Notes: generated by a model from the sequence alone, not told the origin. A stretch of 64,000 bases of DNA from UBA10649 sp965278965 (GCA_965278965.1 OZ257127.1:1798001-1862000), one strand, 5' to 3'; shown: positions 28,346-37,332, numbered from the stretch's first letter. Made by a program: numbers and translations.

Positions 28346-29110
28346 ATGGACGAGCCAACGACGTGTCCGCGCGGCCACCCGGTCGCGGCGGCCGCGACGC
28401 GATGCACCGTGTGCGGGATGCACGTCGTTCCCGTGGCACCGAACCCCTTCGACCCTCCCGCCCGCACGGTCGCCCGGCACCGTCGTCCCCGGTCGTGGCG
28501 TCGGGTACGAATCGCGCCCATCGTCGGCGCGCTGATCGTCGTCGCCGTCGTGGCCGGGTGGATCGTCGGCGCCCAGTTCCTGGCCCCACCTCCCGATCCG
28601 GTGGTCGCGGCGGCCTCCACCGCTGCGACCGAGACGGCCGTGGCGGTCTCGGTCCCGCAGGCGGGCACCGTCACCTCACCGAGCGCCACACCCGCACCCC
28701 CGTCCGCGACGTCGTCGGCCCCCGCTTCGGAACCCTCGGCGGCCGACACGGCGGGCTCACCGTCTGCGGCCCCTGCCGTCGCCGTCGACGGCTGCACCGT
28801 GGCCGGCGTGACGTCGCCGACCGCCTGCTCGCCCTCCGGCGAGCGCGTCACGTTCCCGGTCTGCGTGCCGTCCGAGGCCACCGCGGTCGCGGTCCGGACC
28901 CGCAAGACCCAGAGCTCTCCGTGGAAGGCGCCTGCGGACAAGGCCGACCTTCAGGGCCGCGGTTCCTGCCCGGCTGGCGAGGTCGAGGCCCAGCTCACGA
29001 TCAAGATCAAGGCAGGGCTGACCAAGCTCGTACGCGTCACGGTCCGCGACAGGGCGGACGAGACCGTCGCGACGGTCAGGGCCTCGGTCACCCGCTCGAC
29101 AACCCCGTAG
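28346..29110 (+). CDS. Membrane protein with N-terminal zinc knuckle
   Basis: 254 residues. The N terminus has Cys7 (CPRGH) and CTVC at residues 20-23, a small zinc-binding knuckle, then a basic stretch and a single membrane helix (about residues 58-76), a Ser/Pro/Ala-rich linker, and a C-terminal domain with four Cys that could form disulfides outside the cell. The topology would place the zinc knuckle inside. No known family. Its stop is immediately followed by the converging stop of the sigma-factor gene. Confidence 0.68.
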   Translation: MDEPTTCPRGHPVAAAATRCTVCGMHVVPVAPNPFDPPARTVARHRRPRSWRRVRIAPIVGALIVVAVVAGWIVGAQFLAPPPDPVVAAASTAATETAVAVSVPQAGTVTSPSATPAPPSATSSAPASEPSAADTAGSPSAAPAVAVDGCTVAGVTSPTACSPSGERVTFPVCVPSEATAVAVRTRKTQSSPWKAPADKADLQGRGSCPAGEVEAQLTIKIKAGLTKLVRVTVRDRADETVATVRASVTRSTTP

Positions 29111-30385
29111 TCACACGGTCGGCGCGGCGGGCGGCTGCGCGCCAGCGAGCCGACGCTCCAGCCGGACGAGCGGTGCCGGGGCGAGGCCGCATGCGCGTGC
29201 CCGGTCGATCGCAGCGACCGCCTCGGGCCACCGACCGAGCCGGACGAGCAGCTCTGCACGGGCCGCATGCCACCAGGCGTGGGTGTCCAGCCCGTCGATC
29301 GAATCCACCTCGAGCAGTCCGGCCGCCGCTCCGTCGCGCTCCGCGACCGCTCCCGCGCGCCCCAGCCGCGCGGCCGGGGAGTCGGTGAGCGTGAGAAGCA
29401 CGTCGTACCAGCCGATCACGGCGTCCCAGTCGGTCTGCTCGTACGCCGGAGCCAGCACGTGGCAGGCGGCGACCGCGGCCTGCACGACGTAGGGGTCGGG
29501 GACGTCCGCGGTCCGTCGCAGACCATCGCCCACGAGCCGAACACCCCGGTCGATGGCGGCCCGATCCCACCGGCTCCGGTCCTGGTCGGCGAGGACGAGC
29601 GGGATCCCCTGATCGTCGACCCTCGTCTCGCGCCGCGCGTCCTGGAGCAGCATGAGAGCGAGCAGGCCTGTCGCGCCGGGCTCGTCGGGCATGAGGTCGT
29701 GCACGAGGGTCCCGAGCCGTACGGCCTGGTCGGCGAGGTCGGCCCGCACGAGCGTCTCCCCGGAGCCGGCCGCGTACCCCTCGGTGAACATCAGGTAGAC
29801 GGTCGCGAGCACGCCGGCGAGGCGGGCGGGGAGCTCAGCATCGGCAGGGACGTGGTAAGGGATGCGTGCCGCAGCGATCTTCTGCTTGGCGCGCGTCAGG
29901 CGCTTGGCGACTGTCGCCTCGGGCAGCAGGAGCACACGAGCGACCTCGGCCGTGGACAAGCCACCGAGCGTGCGCAGCGAGAGCGCGACCTGGGCCTCCA
30001 GCCCGAGAGCGGGGTGGCAGCAGGTGAAGACCAGTCGCAGCAGGTCGTCCCGGACGACCGACTCCGGGGGAAGCTCCGGCTCGGACTGCATCTCGCGCAC
30101 TGCCTGTCGCTGTCGGTGGTCGCGGGAGGCCTCGCGCCGCGCGACGTCGATCGCGCAGCGGCGAGCGGTGACGGTGAGCCAGGCACGCGGCTGATCGGGG
30201 ATGCCGTCACGCGGCCAGGTGTCCAGGGCTCGGACGACCGCCTCCTGCACCGCGTCCTGCGCCCGGTCGACGTCGCCGGTCACCCGGATCAACGTCGCCA
30301 GAATGCGGCCGTAGTCCGCGCGGATCGCGGCGTCGAGGGCCCTCGACGCCGCGATCGAGCGGTCGGACGACGGTGCGGGTGTCAC
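29111..30385 (-). CDS. ECF42-type RNA polymerase sigma factor
   Basis: 424 residues. Sigma region 2 (YGRILATLIRVTGDVDRAQDAVQEAVVRAL) and region 4 with helix-turn-helix (GGLSTAEVARVLLLPEATVAKRL) occupy the first 190 residues; the long C-terminal extension (DUF6596/TPR-like: PARLAGVLATVYLMFTEGYAA) defines the ECF42 group. Start is GTG 30385, overlapping the YCII gene stop (GTGA). ECF42 factors have no anti-sigma factor and typically control genes for adjacent DGPF/YCII proteins, as here. Confidence 0.9.
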   Translation of the reverse strand: MTPAPSSDRSIAASRALDAAIRADYGRILATLIRVTGDVDRAQDAVQEAVVRALDTWPRDGIPDQPRAWLTVTARRCAIDVARREASRDHRQRQAVREMQSEPELPPESVVRDDLLRLVFTCCHPALGLEAQVALSLRTLGGLSTAEVARVLLLPEATVAKRLTRAKQKIAAARIPYHVPADAELPARLAGVLATVYLMFTEGYAAGSGETLVRADLADQAVRLGTLVHDLMPDEPGATGLLALMLLQDARRETRVDDQGIPLVLADQDRSRWDRAAIDRGVRLVGDGLRRTADVPDPYVVQAAVAACHVLAPAYEQTDWDAVIGWYDVLLTLTDSPAARLGRAGAVAERDGAAAGLLEVDSIDGLDTHAWWHAARAELLVRLGRWPEAVAAIDRARACGLAPAPLVRLERRLAGAQPPAAPTV

Positions 30386-30720
30386 ATCCTGGGGAGGACC
30401 GGGCGCACCTCGACGGCACCGGATGACGCGCCGGGGATCCGGGAGGCGACCTCGACCGCCTCGTCTAGGTCCGCGCACTCGAACAGGTAGAAGCCCGTCA
30501 GGACCTCCTTGGTCTCGGCATAGGGTCCGTCGCTCGTGACGACGTCGCCCGCGCGCACGCGGACGGTGGTGGCCGTCGCCGTGGGGTACAGCGCCGCCCC
30601 ACCACGGATGATCGCGGCCGCGGACTCACCGAAGGCCTTGTACTGACTCGAGATCTCTGCCTGCTCGGGCGCGGCCCAGTCGAGGTCCTCGGCGTAGACG
30701 ATGGCGGCGTACTGGGGCAT
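30382..30720 (-). CDS. YCII (DGPF) domain protein
   Basis: 112 residues of the YCII fold, with the characteristic SDGPYAETKEVLTGFYLFEC segment (the DGPF motif reads DGPY here). AAGGAGTCCCG gives a strong ribosome site before ATG 30720. It is translationally coupled to the ECF42 sigma factor. These small proteins are regular partners of that sigma group; their own function is unknown. Confidence 0.88.
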   Translation of the reverse strand: MPQYAAIVYAEDLDWAAPEQAEISSQYKAFGESAAAIIRGGAALYPTATATTVRVRAGDVVTSDGPYAETKEVLTGFYLFECADLDEAVEVASRIPGASSGAVEVRPVLPRM

Positions 30721-30744
30721 CGGGACTCCTTCTCGTGCCGGCGC

Positions 30745-30773
30745 GGATCGCCGGCTCACCCTAAGGACGAACA
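30745..30773 (-). promoter_or_regulatory. Possible ECF42 promoter before the YCII gene
   Basis: Minus-strand TGTTCG (30768-30773) and CGATCC (30745-30750) with a 17-base spacer resemble the TGTCGA/CGA-type boxes reported for ECF42 targets, and lie 24 bases upstream of the YCII start. The -35 box has a mismatch, so this is tentative. Confidence 0.35.
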
Positions 30774-30792
30774 GACTCACCGCAGAAGGACA

Positions 30793-31461
30793 TCACGGAC
30801 GCACCACTTTCACATTGAACTCGGCGGTGCCGAGCGCACCCATGAGCCGCAGCCACAGCGGGAGATACATCTCGGTGCCGCGGGATGTCTCGATCCCGCC
30901 GAGGTCGAGGACATCGGTGTGCCCGAACTCCGTGAGGATGCCTGTCACCAACGCCTTGGCATCCGCGTCGTCGCCGCTGACGAACACGGTGTGGGCTCCG
31001 CCGTCGAGGGTCGCGGGATTCACCATGAGGTCGGCGTTCAACGTGTTCAGCGACTTCACGACCCGGGCGTTCGGGAAGGCGGCCTGGATCTGCTCGCCGA
31101 GGCTGTCGGTGTCCTTCACGAACAACGTCGGCGGGAAGCCGGCCGAGAAGTCCAGCGGGTTCGAGATGTCCAGGAGCACCCGGCCGGCCAGTCCCGCGTC
31201 ACCGACGGCACCGAGCGCCGCGAGGGCGACGTCACCGGGTGTCGCATTGACGACGAGTGTCGCGCCCGCGGCCGCGTCGGCGAATCTCATCACTGCCACG
31301 CGCGGGTGCGCCACGGCCCACGCCCCGAAAGCGCCGTCGTCCAGACGCGCCAGCGCGGCATCGACGTCGCGCGTGCCGACAGTGACGTCGTGACCGAGCT
31401 CGTCCAGGCGTCCGGCGATGGCCTGCCCGACCATCCCGGTGCCGATGACGGCGACTCTCAT
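30793..31461 (-). CDS. NADPH-dependent F420 reductase-like protein (second copy)
   Basis: 222 residues starting MRVAVIGTGMVGQAIAGRL, a Rossmann NADP-binding motif, with TVGTRD after the second strand and VVKSLNTLNADLM, as in NADPH:F420 reductase-like proteins. GGGAGGACCC is the ribosome site for ATG 31461. A paralogue lies at 10912-11601. It is upstream of, and possibly co-transcribed with, the YCII/sigma pair. Confidence 0.78.
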   Translation of the reverse strand: MRVAVIGTGMVGQAIAGRLDELGHDVTVGTRDVDAALARLDDGAFGAWAVAHPRVAVMRFADAAAGATLVVNATPGDVALAALGAVGDAGLAGRVLLDISNPLDFSAGFPPTLFVKDTDSLGEQIQAAFPNARVVKSLNTLNADLMVNPATLDGGAHTVFVSGDDADAKALVTGILTEFGHTDVLDLGGIETSRGTEMYLPLWLRLMGALGTAEFNVKVVRP

Positions 31462-31551
31462 GGGTCCTCCCTCGCCCGCAGGCCCATCAGACTCGCGCCA
31501 CGGCTTCCCGTCAATGCCCGTCCGATCGGCCCGGCCCGCAGCGTCACGCCA

Positions 31552-31557
31552 TAACCT
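31552..31557 (+). promoter_or_regulatory. -10 box (TAACCT), leaderless start
   Basis: TAACCT, 6 bases before GTG 31564. Confidence 0.5.
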
Positions 31558-31563
31558 CGCGGC

Positions 31564-32463
31564 GTGAGCACTCGCCGCCGGGTCTGGTTCGACCACTACT
31601 GGGACGGTCTGGACCCGGACGAGTTCTACGTCCCGCTCCTGGGGCAGGCGCTCGGGCAGGAGCCGGAGGTCGCGCCGGGGGACATCACACTCACGTCGGT
31701 GTTCCTCACCCGGCGGGAGAAGGCGCTGAGGCTCATCCGGCGGGACGCGGACCGGCTGCCGGCGCCGCCGCGGGACTCGAGGTACCGCATCTGGCGGACC
31801 GGGGAGAACCTCCGGCCGCCGTGGCAGGACTACGACCTCACGCTCTCCTTCGACCTGGACGACTATGGCGGCCGGAACCTCTACCTGCCGCTTGCCGTGC
31901 TCGCGCTCGACTGGTTCCCCGAGCGCCGGTCCGCACCTCGGCCCGACCAGCGCAAGTCCGGCGCCGTGCTCACCCCCGATGCTGCGGCGTCCCCGCGGGA
32001 GCCCGTGGCACCCGGCCGCCCCCGTTTCGCCTGCGCGTTCATCGCCAACCCGGAGCCTCGCCGGCTCTACGCGATCGAGGCGCTGTCGCGCTACGCGCCG
32101 GTCGACGTGTTCGGACCCGCCGTCGGCCGACCGTTGCCGAGCAAGGCGGAGGTGGCACGCGACTACCGGTACGTCGTGTGCTTCGAGAACGACCTTTACC
32201 CGGGCTACGTCACGGAGAAGGCGGTCGAGGCCTACGCGACCGGGGCAGTGCCGCTGTGGAGCGGCGACGACGCGGCCGGCCTCTACTGCCCGGAGGCCCT
32301 CGTGAACGAGGCGGCCTTCGGCTCGATCCGCGAGTGGGTCGACCACGTCGCGGACCTCGACCGGTCCCCCGACGCACTTGCCGCGATGGCGTCCGCGCCC
32401 CTGTTCCGCAGCGCCCCGGATCACACGGCGATCGTCGAACGCCTGCGGGCCGACCTGACGTGA
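31564..32463 (+). CDS. GT10 (fucosyltransferase-type) glycosyltransferase
   Basis: 299 residues from GTG 31564. The C-terminal half has the GT10 donor-binding signature VVCFENDLYPGYVTEKAVEA followed by YATGAVPLWSG, as in alpha-1,3-fucosyltransferases; a YRIWRTGENLRPPWQDYDLT segment in the first half corresponds to the family's TGEN region. GT10 enzymes transfer fucose or related sugars from GDP donors; donor and acceptor here are unknown. No membrane helix is present. A TAACCT -10 box lies 6 bases upstream. Confidence 0.82.
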   Translation: MSTRRRVWFDHYWDGLDPDEFYVPLLGQALGQEPEVAPGDITLTSVFLTRREKALRLIRRDADRLPAPPRDSRYRIWRTGENLRPPWQDYDLTLSFDLDDYGGRNLYLPLAVLALDWFPERRSAPRPDQRKSGAVLTPDAAASPREPVAPGRPRFACAFIANPEPRRLYAIEALSRYAPVDVFGPAVGRPLPSKAEVARDYRYVVCFENDLYPGYVTEKAVEAYATGAVPLWSGDDAAGLYCPEALVNEAAFGSIREWVDHVADLDRSPDALAAMASAPLFRSAPDHTAIVERLRADLT

Positions 32464-32557
32464 GCTCTCCCTCCGCGGGCACTGCACGAATCGAGGAACA
32501 ATGACGCGCGGTGTCGCGGCGGTCGGCTAAGCATCGGAACGGAAGGTGGCACGGCCA

Positions 32558-33658
32558 ATGAAGAGTGCGACGCTCGGAGTAGGCATCGTCGGCTTGAGCG
32601 CCGGTGGCGGGTGGGCCGGCGCTGCCCATGTCGCGGCGATCCGCGCCGTCGACGGGCTGGAGCTGCGGGCAGTCGCCGCCAGCACGGCCGAGTCGGCGCA
32701 GGCCTCCGCCGCGGCGTACGACGTGCCGCACGCGAGCCGTTCGGTCGCTGAGCTGACGGACCGTGACGACGTCGACCTCGTAGTCGTCGCCGTCCGCGTG
32801 CCGCTGCACCACCAGCTCGTCATGCCCGTGCTCGCGTCGGGGAAGCTCGTGCTGTGCGAGTGGCCCCTCGCACGGACTCTTGGCGAGGCGCGGGAGATGT
32901 CGGCAGCCGCGGCGGGCCCGGCGTTCGTCGGGTTGCAGGGTCGGTCCGCGCCGGTCAGCCGCTTCCTGCGGGACCTGGTCGGCAGCGGCCACATCGGCGA
33001 CGTCCAGTCCACGAACGTCATCGGCTGCGCACCCCCGTGGGGCGACCCGACAGATCCACGCAACCGCTACATCCTCGACCGGGAGAACGGCGCCACGATG
33101 CTCTCGATCCCGTTCTCCCACACGCTCGACACCGTCGAGTCGGTCGTCGGCGACTTCGCGAGCGTGACCGGGACGACGGCGCGGCGGCGCGACCGCGTGC
33201 CGAGCAGTGACGGCGGCGACCTGCCGATGACGGCGGACGACCAGGCAGCGGCGTCGGGACGGCTAGCGTCGGGTGCGCTCGGCGCGATCCACTACCGGGG
33301 CGGCTCCGTGCCGACGCCGAGATTCCGCTGGGAGATCCAGGGGGCGGACGGCTCCCTGGAGGTGGTCAACGACGCGAGCACGGTGAACCGCGGGAACGTC
33401 GTCATCCGCGAGTACCGCTCGGGACGCCCGACCGTCGACATCCCCATTCCCGATGCCTACGACGCGTACCCCGAGCTCCGAGGGACCCAGGCCCACGTCG
33501 TCGCCCACGCCTACGCGAGCATCCTGCGCGACCTCAAGGACGGCACATCGCAGGCACCTCGCTTCGCCGACGCTCTCCGGCTGCACGAGATCCTCGAGCT
33601 CATCGACGCGGCGAGCCGCGACCAGGCAGCGGTGCCGCTGCGACACGACGGCCACTGA
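32558..33658 (+). CDS. Gfo/Idh/MocA family oxidoreductase
   Basis: 366 residues. An N-terminal Rossmann fold (VGIVGLSAGGGWAGAAHVAAI) and the VLCEWPLA segment, matching the EKP motif region with Glu-Trp-Pro in place of Glu-Lys-Pro, are followed by the C-terminal alpha/beta domain. The Lys of EKP, often catalytic, is replaced by Trp here, as in the Gal80-like subgroup. ATG 32558 follows GGAAGG; an in-frame GTG at 32546 overlaps that ribosome site. The substrate is unknown. Confidence 0.85.
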   Translation: MKSATLGVGIVGLSAGGGWAGAAHVAAIRAVDGLELRAVAASTAESAQASAAAYDVPHASRSVAELTDRDDVDLVVVAVRVPLHHQLVMPVLASGKLVLCEWPLARTLGEAREMSAAAAGPAFVGLQGRSAPVSRFLRDLVGSGHIGDVQSTNVIGCAPPWGDPTDPRNRYILDRENGATMLSIPFSHTLDTVESVVGDFASVTGTTARRRDRVPSSDGGDLPMTADDQAAASGRLASGALGAIHYRGGSVPTPRFRWEIQGADGSLEVVNDASTVNRGNVVIREYRSGRPTVDIPIPDAYDAYPELRGTQAHVVAHAYASILRDLKDGTSQAPRFADALRLHEILELIDAASRDQAAVPLRHDGH

Positions 33659-33738
33659 ACAATGCCCGGGGCTGCGCTCGGGGCTTGGGACGATCAGCGG
33701 CGGAACGTCGCCCAAACGGACGACCGTAGGAGGAACGC

Positions 33739-35178
33739 GTGGATCTCAGTCAGCTCGACCTGTCACGCCTGCAGTTCGCCACGACCACGATCTACCACTT
33801 CTTCTTCGTCCCCATCACGATCGGACTGGCGTTCCTGGTCGCCATCCTGCACACGAAATGGCACCGCAGCGGGGACCCGGACCTGCGCCGCCTGACCCGC
33901 TTCTTCGGCACGCTCCTGGTCATCAACATCGCGATCGGCGTCGTCACTGGCATCGTGCAGGAGTTCCAGTTCGGCATGAACTGGTCGGACTACTCGCGGT
34001 TCGTCGGCGACGTGTTCGGCGCACCGCTGGCGATGGAGGGGCTCGTCGCGTTCTTCCTCGAGTCGACGTTCCTCGGGCTGTGGCTGTTCGGGTGGAACAT
34101 CCTGCCCAAGCGCGTCCATCTGGCGACGATCTGGGCCGTCGCGATCGGAGCGGCGCTGTCGGCCGCGTTCATCATGGCCGCGAACTCATGGATGCAGAAC
34201 CCGGTGGGCTACACCCTCGACCCCGACACCGGTCGAGCTCAGCTGACCGACATCGGCGCGCTGTTCACCAACCCGGTCTTCATCTGGGGCTACACCCACG
34301 TGATCCTCGCCTCGATCATGGCCGGCTGCCTCGTCATGCTCTCGGTCTCGGCGTGGCACCTGCGCAAGAAGAGCAGCCCTGCCCTGTTCGTCCGGACGGC
34401 CAAGCTCGCCATCGCCGTGATGCTGCCGGTCTCGATCCTCGTCCTCGGCGTCGGCAGCCACCTCGGCGTCATCGAGACGCAGTACCAGCCCATGAAGGTC
34501 GCCGCGATGGAGGCGCAGTGGGAGACCTGCGCACCCTGCTCGTTCTCCGCTGCGCAGATCGGTGGCTGGACCAGCAGCGACGAGGACGCCACGAAGATCA
34601 TCGCCGTCCCGCACCTGCTGTCGCTGCTGGCGACCGGCTCCTGGGACGGACAGGTCGTCGGGATGAACGAGCTGCAGTCCCAGTACGAGGAGAAGTACGG
34701 GCCGGGCGACTACATCCCGAACGTGTTCATCCAGTACTGGTCCATGCGGACGATGGCCTACATCGGGTCGGTGCTGCCGCTCCTCGCTCTGTGGGGCGCG
34801 TGGCTGTGGCGCCGCAAGAAGCTCGAGACGTCACGGGTGTTCTTGTGGGTGGCGACCTGGTCGGTGCTCGCGCCGTTCGCGATGAACACCGCCGGTTGGC
34901 TCGTCACGGAGAACGGACGCCAGCCATGGGTCGTCCAGGGCCTGCTGCTGACGGAGAACGCGAACTCGCCGTCCGTCAGCTTCGCGCAGGTCGCGTTCAG
35001 CCTCGTGACGTTCTGGGTCGTCTACCTGGTCCTCGGCATCGTCTGGGTCTTCCTGATGCTTCGCTACGCCCGACGCGGCCTGGAGCTGGGCGAGATCGTT
35101 CCGAGAGGTCCGAGCGGTCCGAGCGGATCTGGCGGACCGGACGAGCCGTCGCCGCGCACTCCGGTCCTGACGTACTAG
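33739..35178 (+). CDS. cydA: Cytochrome bd oxidase subunit I
   Basis: 479 residues, a multi-helix membrane protein. His20 in TTIYHFFFVP is the heme b595 ligand position, a WGYTHVILAS His corresponds to the b558 ligand, and GWLVTENGRQPW is the invariant GRQPW region. The quinone loop is short. GTG 33739 follows GTAGGAGGAACGC. The C terminus ends in a Gly/Ser/Pro tail encoded by short tandem GGTCCGAGC repeats. The oxidase reduces oxygen with quinol at high affinity, suited to low oxygen. cydDC is not adjacent. Confidence 0.97.
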   Translation: MDLSQLDLSRLQFATTTIYHFFFVPITIGLAFLVAILHTKWHRSGDPDLRRLTRFFGTLLVINIAIGVVTGIVQEFQFGMNWSDYSRFVGDVFGAPLAMEGLVAFFLESTFLGLWLFGWNILPKRVHLATIWAVAIGAALSAAFIMAANSWMQNPVGYTLDPDTGRAQLTDIGALFTNPVFIWGYTHVILASIMAGCLVMLSVSAWHLRKKSSPALFVRTAKLAIAVMLPVSILVLGVGSHLGVIETQYQPMKVAAMEAQWETCAPCSFSAAQIGGWTSSDEDATKIIAVPHLLSLLATGSWDGQVVGMNELQSQYEEKYGPGDYIPNVFIQYWSMRTMAYIGSVLPLLALWGAWLWRRKKLETSRVFLWVATWSVLAPFAMNTAGWLVTENGRQPWVVQGLLLTENANSPSVSFAQVAFSLVTFWVVYLVLGIVWVFLMLRYARRGLELGEIVPRGPSGPSGSGGPDEPSPRTPVLTY

Positions 35179-35188
35179 GAGCGATGAC

Positions 35189-36199
35189 ATGACCCTCGAG
35201 ATCACCTGGTTCGTCATCATCGCCGTCTTCTGGACGGGCTTCCTCATGCTCGAGGGCTTCGACTTCGGCATCGGCATCCTGCACAAGGTCGTTGGCCGGA
35301 CGGAGGAGGAGCGCCGCCTCGTGGTCAGCACCGTCGGCCCGACCTGGGACGGCAACGAGGTCTGGCTGATCGTCGGGGTCGCGGCGATCTTCGCCGCCTT
35401 CCCCGACTGGTACGCCACCTGGCTCTCCGCCGGCTATCTCGCGATCTTCCTGGTCCTGATGGCTCTGATCATCCGCGGCGTGTCGTTCGAGTGGCGCGCG
35501 AAGGTCGACTCCCCCGGTTGGCTCCGCACGTTCAGCTGGATGCTCACGATCGGCTCGGCTGGCATCCCGCTCATCCTCGGCATCGCCCTCGGTGACCTCC
35601 TGGCCGGCCTGCCGATCGACTCGTCCGGCGAGTTCACCGGCGGACCGCTCGACCTGCTGACGCCATACGGCGTGCTGCTGGGCGTGACGCTCGTGGCCCT
35701 CTGCGTGCTCCACGGCGCGACGTTCCTCACGCTGAAGACGGACGGGGTCGTGCGCGGTCGGTCGCATGCGCTGGCGGCGGCGCTGTCCTGGGTCGCGGCC
35801 GTGCTCGTCGTCGCCTACGCCGCGTGGACGCTCACCTTGGCGGAGCCGAACGCGCTGCGCGTGGTGGCCGTCGCCGTGCCGGTGGTCGGCGTCCTCGCGG
35901 CGATCATCCTGCTCCGCGGCCGGCGCGAGGGTCGTGCGTTCGCCGCGACGTCGGTGACGATCGGCGGAACCATCGCGGCATTGTTCGTCAACCTCTACCC
36001 CGCCGTCATGGTGTCGTCGACCGACGCCGCCAACACCCTCACGGTCGAGGGCACCGCGTCGAGCACCTACGCGCTCCAGGTGATGACGGTCGTCGCCCTC
36101 GTCATGACCCCGGTTGTGCTCGCGTACCAGGCCTGGTCGTTCTGGGTGTTCCGCGGCCGCCTGCGGGCACCGACGCCGGAGAACGTGACGACACCCTGA
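35189..36199 (+). CDS. cydB: Cytochrome bd oxidase subunit II
   Basis: 336 residues with about eight membrane helices. The opening FVIIAVFWTGFLMLEGFDFG with GIGILHKVVG and the following PTWDGNEVWLIVG are the CydB signature. It starts 10 bases after the cydA stop, so the pair is one operon. It completes the bd oxidase with CydA; no CydX-like peptide is seen between cydB and the usp gene. Confidence 0.97.
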   Translation: MTLEITWFVIIAVFWTGFLMLEGFDFGIGILHKVVGRTEEERRLVVSTVGPTWDGNEVWLIVGVAAIFAAFPDWYATWLSAGYLAIFLVLMALIIRGVSFEWRAKVDSPGWLRTFSWMLTIGSAGIPLILGIALGDLLAGLPIDSSGEFTGGPLDLLTPYGVLLGVTLVALCVLHGATFLTLKTDGVVRGRSHALAAALSWVAAVLVVAYAAWTLTLAEPNALRVVAVAVPVVGVLAAIILLRGRREGRAFAATSVTIGGTIAALFVNLYPAVMVSSTDAANTLTVEGTASSTYALQVMTVVALVMTPVVLAYQAWSFWVFRGRLRAPTPENVTTP

Positions 36200-36279
36200 A
36201 CCGGGCCTCACCAACGGTCGTACCTGCAGCATCCGCCGGACGCGCTTGGTCCGATGAGAGCCGGCATCGCAGGTCCGGC

Positions 36280-36293
36280 GGGACCTTCGGCCC
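36280..36293 (+). promoter_or_regulatory. DosR/DevR-like box GGGACCTTCGGCCC
   Basis: An imperfect palindrome of the GGGAC-type DosR consensus, centred about 43 bases upstream of the predicted start from the TAGACT box at 36317-36322. It precedes a universal stress protein gene, a classic DosR target class. No dosR/dosS genes are in the window. Confidence 0.45.
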
Positions 36294-36316
36294 GCTTGCC
36301 GATCGGTTTCCCGTCC

Positions 36317-36322
36317 TAGACT
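36317..36322 (+). promoter_or_regulatory. Candidate -10 box (TAGACT) of the usp gene
   Basis: TAGACT lies about 58 bases before ATG 36381 and at the right distance from the DosR-like box. Confidence 0.4.
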
Positions 36323-36380
36323 GGACGGTGTCGGAGCGCTCAGGCTCCGTCGCCTTGGCATCGGATCGAGGCGAGACAGG

Positions 36381-37247
36381 ATGTCCAAGAAGAACATCGT
36401 CGTGGTCGGAGTAGACGGTTCGCCCGAGTCCGACCAGGCCGTCGAGTGGGCCGCTCACGAAGCCGTCCGGCGAGAGGCCCTGCTGCGGATCGTCCACGTG
36501 GTGCATGTCCCGTCTTTCCCCGTAGACCCGCTGCTCGATCTGACCGGCACCCAGGCGTCTGTGGTGTCCGGGGCCCGTCGCCTTGCGGAGACGACGAACC
36601 CCGCCGTCAGGTGCGAGACGGTCTCGGAGACGGGCTATCCCCCACGTGCGCTCGTGCAGCTGAGCGAAGGAGCTTCGCTCATCGCGGTTGGTGGCAACCA
36701 TCGATCCCTTCTTGACCGCGTGGTGTTCGGATCCGTGGCCAGCGGGGTCCTCGCCCACGCATCCTGCCCGGTCGTGCTCGTCCGTGCCCAGCACGGGCTG
36801 ATGGATCAGACGACGGTGACGGGACCAGTCGTGGTCGGCGTCGATCAGGCGGACACGTCGTACGACGCCATCGATTTCGCCGCGATGTACGCAAGCACGT
36901 ACGCGCTCGGGCTCGTGGCCGTGCAGGCGTGGGCGAACGCAGATGACGAGAGCGGGACCCCCAAGCCGGTGCGCCTTGATTCTCTGTGCGCGCAGGTCCA
37001 GCCGCATCTGGATCGTTATCCGCGCGTCACCCTCGTATCGGTCGTCGCGAACGACTCGCCGGCGCAGGCCCTGCTGGAGTGGGCCGAGAAGGCGTCGCTC
37101 CTCGTCGTGGGATCGCGTGGGCGCAGCGCTCTTACGGGCTTGGTCCTCGGATCTGTCAGCGCGGTCGTGGCGCACGACGCACCGTGCTCCGTCGCCGTCG
37201 TCAAGGAGCGCTCGGTGTCGGACATTCTCGACGACCTGGCGTCCTAG
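36381..37247 (+). CDS. Tandem universal stress protein
   Basis: 288 residues with two UspA domains. The first starts NIVVVGVDGSPESDQAVEW and ends with the ATP-binding-like VVFGSVASGVLAHASCPVVLV; the second has VVGVDQADTSYDAIDFA and ends GLVLGSVSAVVAHDAPCSVAVV, so both ATP-binding loops (G-x2-G-x9-G-[ST]-type) look largely kept. Such two-domain Usps are typically induced by hypoxia in actinobacteria. Context: directly downstream of cydAB and behind a DosR-like box. ATG 36381 is preceded by GAGACAGG. Confidence 0.92.
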   Translation: MSKKNIVVVGVDGSPESDQAVEWAAHEAVRREALLRIVHVVHVPSFPVDPLLDLTGTQASVVSGARRLAETTNPAVRCETVSETGYPPRALVQLSEGASLIAVGGNHRSLLDRVVFGSVASGVLAHASCPVVLVRAQHGLMDQTTVTGPVVVGVDQADTSYDAIDFAAMYASTYALGLVAVQAWANADDESGTPKPVRLDSLCAQVQPHLDRYPRVTLVSVVANDSPAQALLEWAEKASLLVVGSRGRSALTGLVLGSVSAVVAHDAPCSVAVVKERSVSDILDDLAS

Positions 37248-37332
37248 GGACGCTCGGCCTCCGCCACGTGCGCGACGGTCACGACCCTCCCGGGAGAGTG
37301 CGTGTCACCTCGATCGTGCGCGCATCCTCGGG

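Noticed and set aside
29267..30490. Plus-strand open frame of 407 codons
   Set aside because: Antisense to the ECF sigma factor and YCII genes, which are well supported.
33659..33738. Rex-type redox operator before cydA
   Set aside because: No TTGTGAA-N3-TTCACAA-like palindrome is present in the gap.
35095..35140. Short tandem GGTCCGAGC repeats as a mobile or regulatory repeat
   Set aside because: They are in frame and encode the Pro/Ser/Gly tail of CydA; a simple low-complexity expansion explains them.
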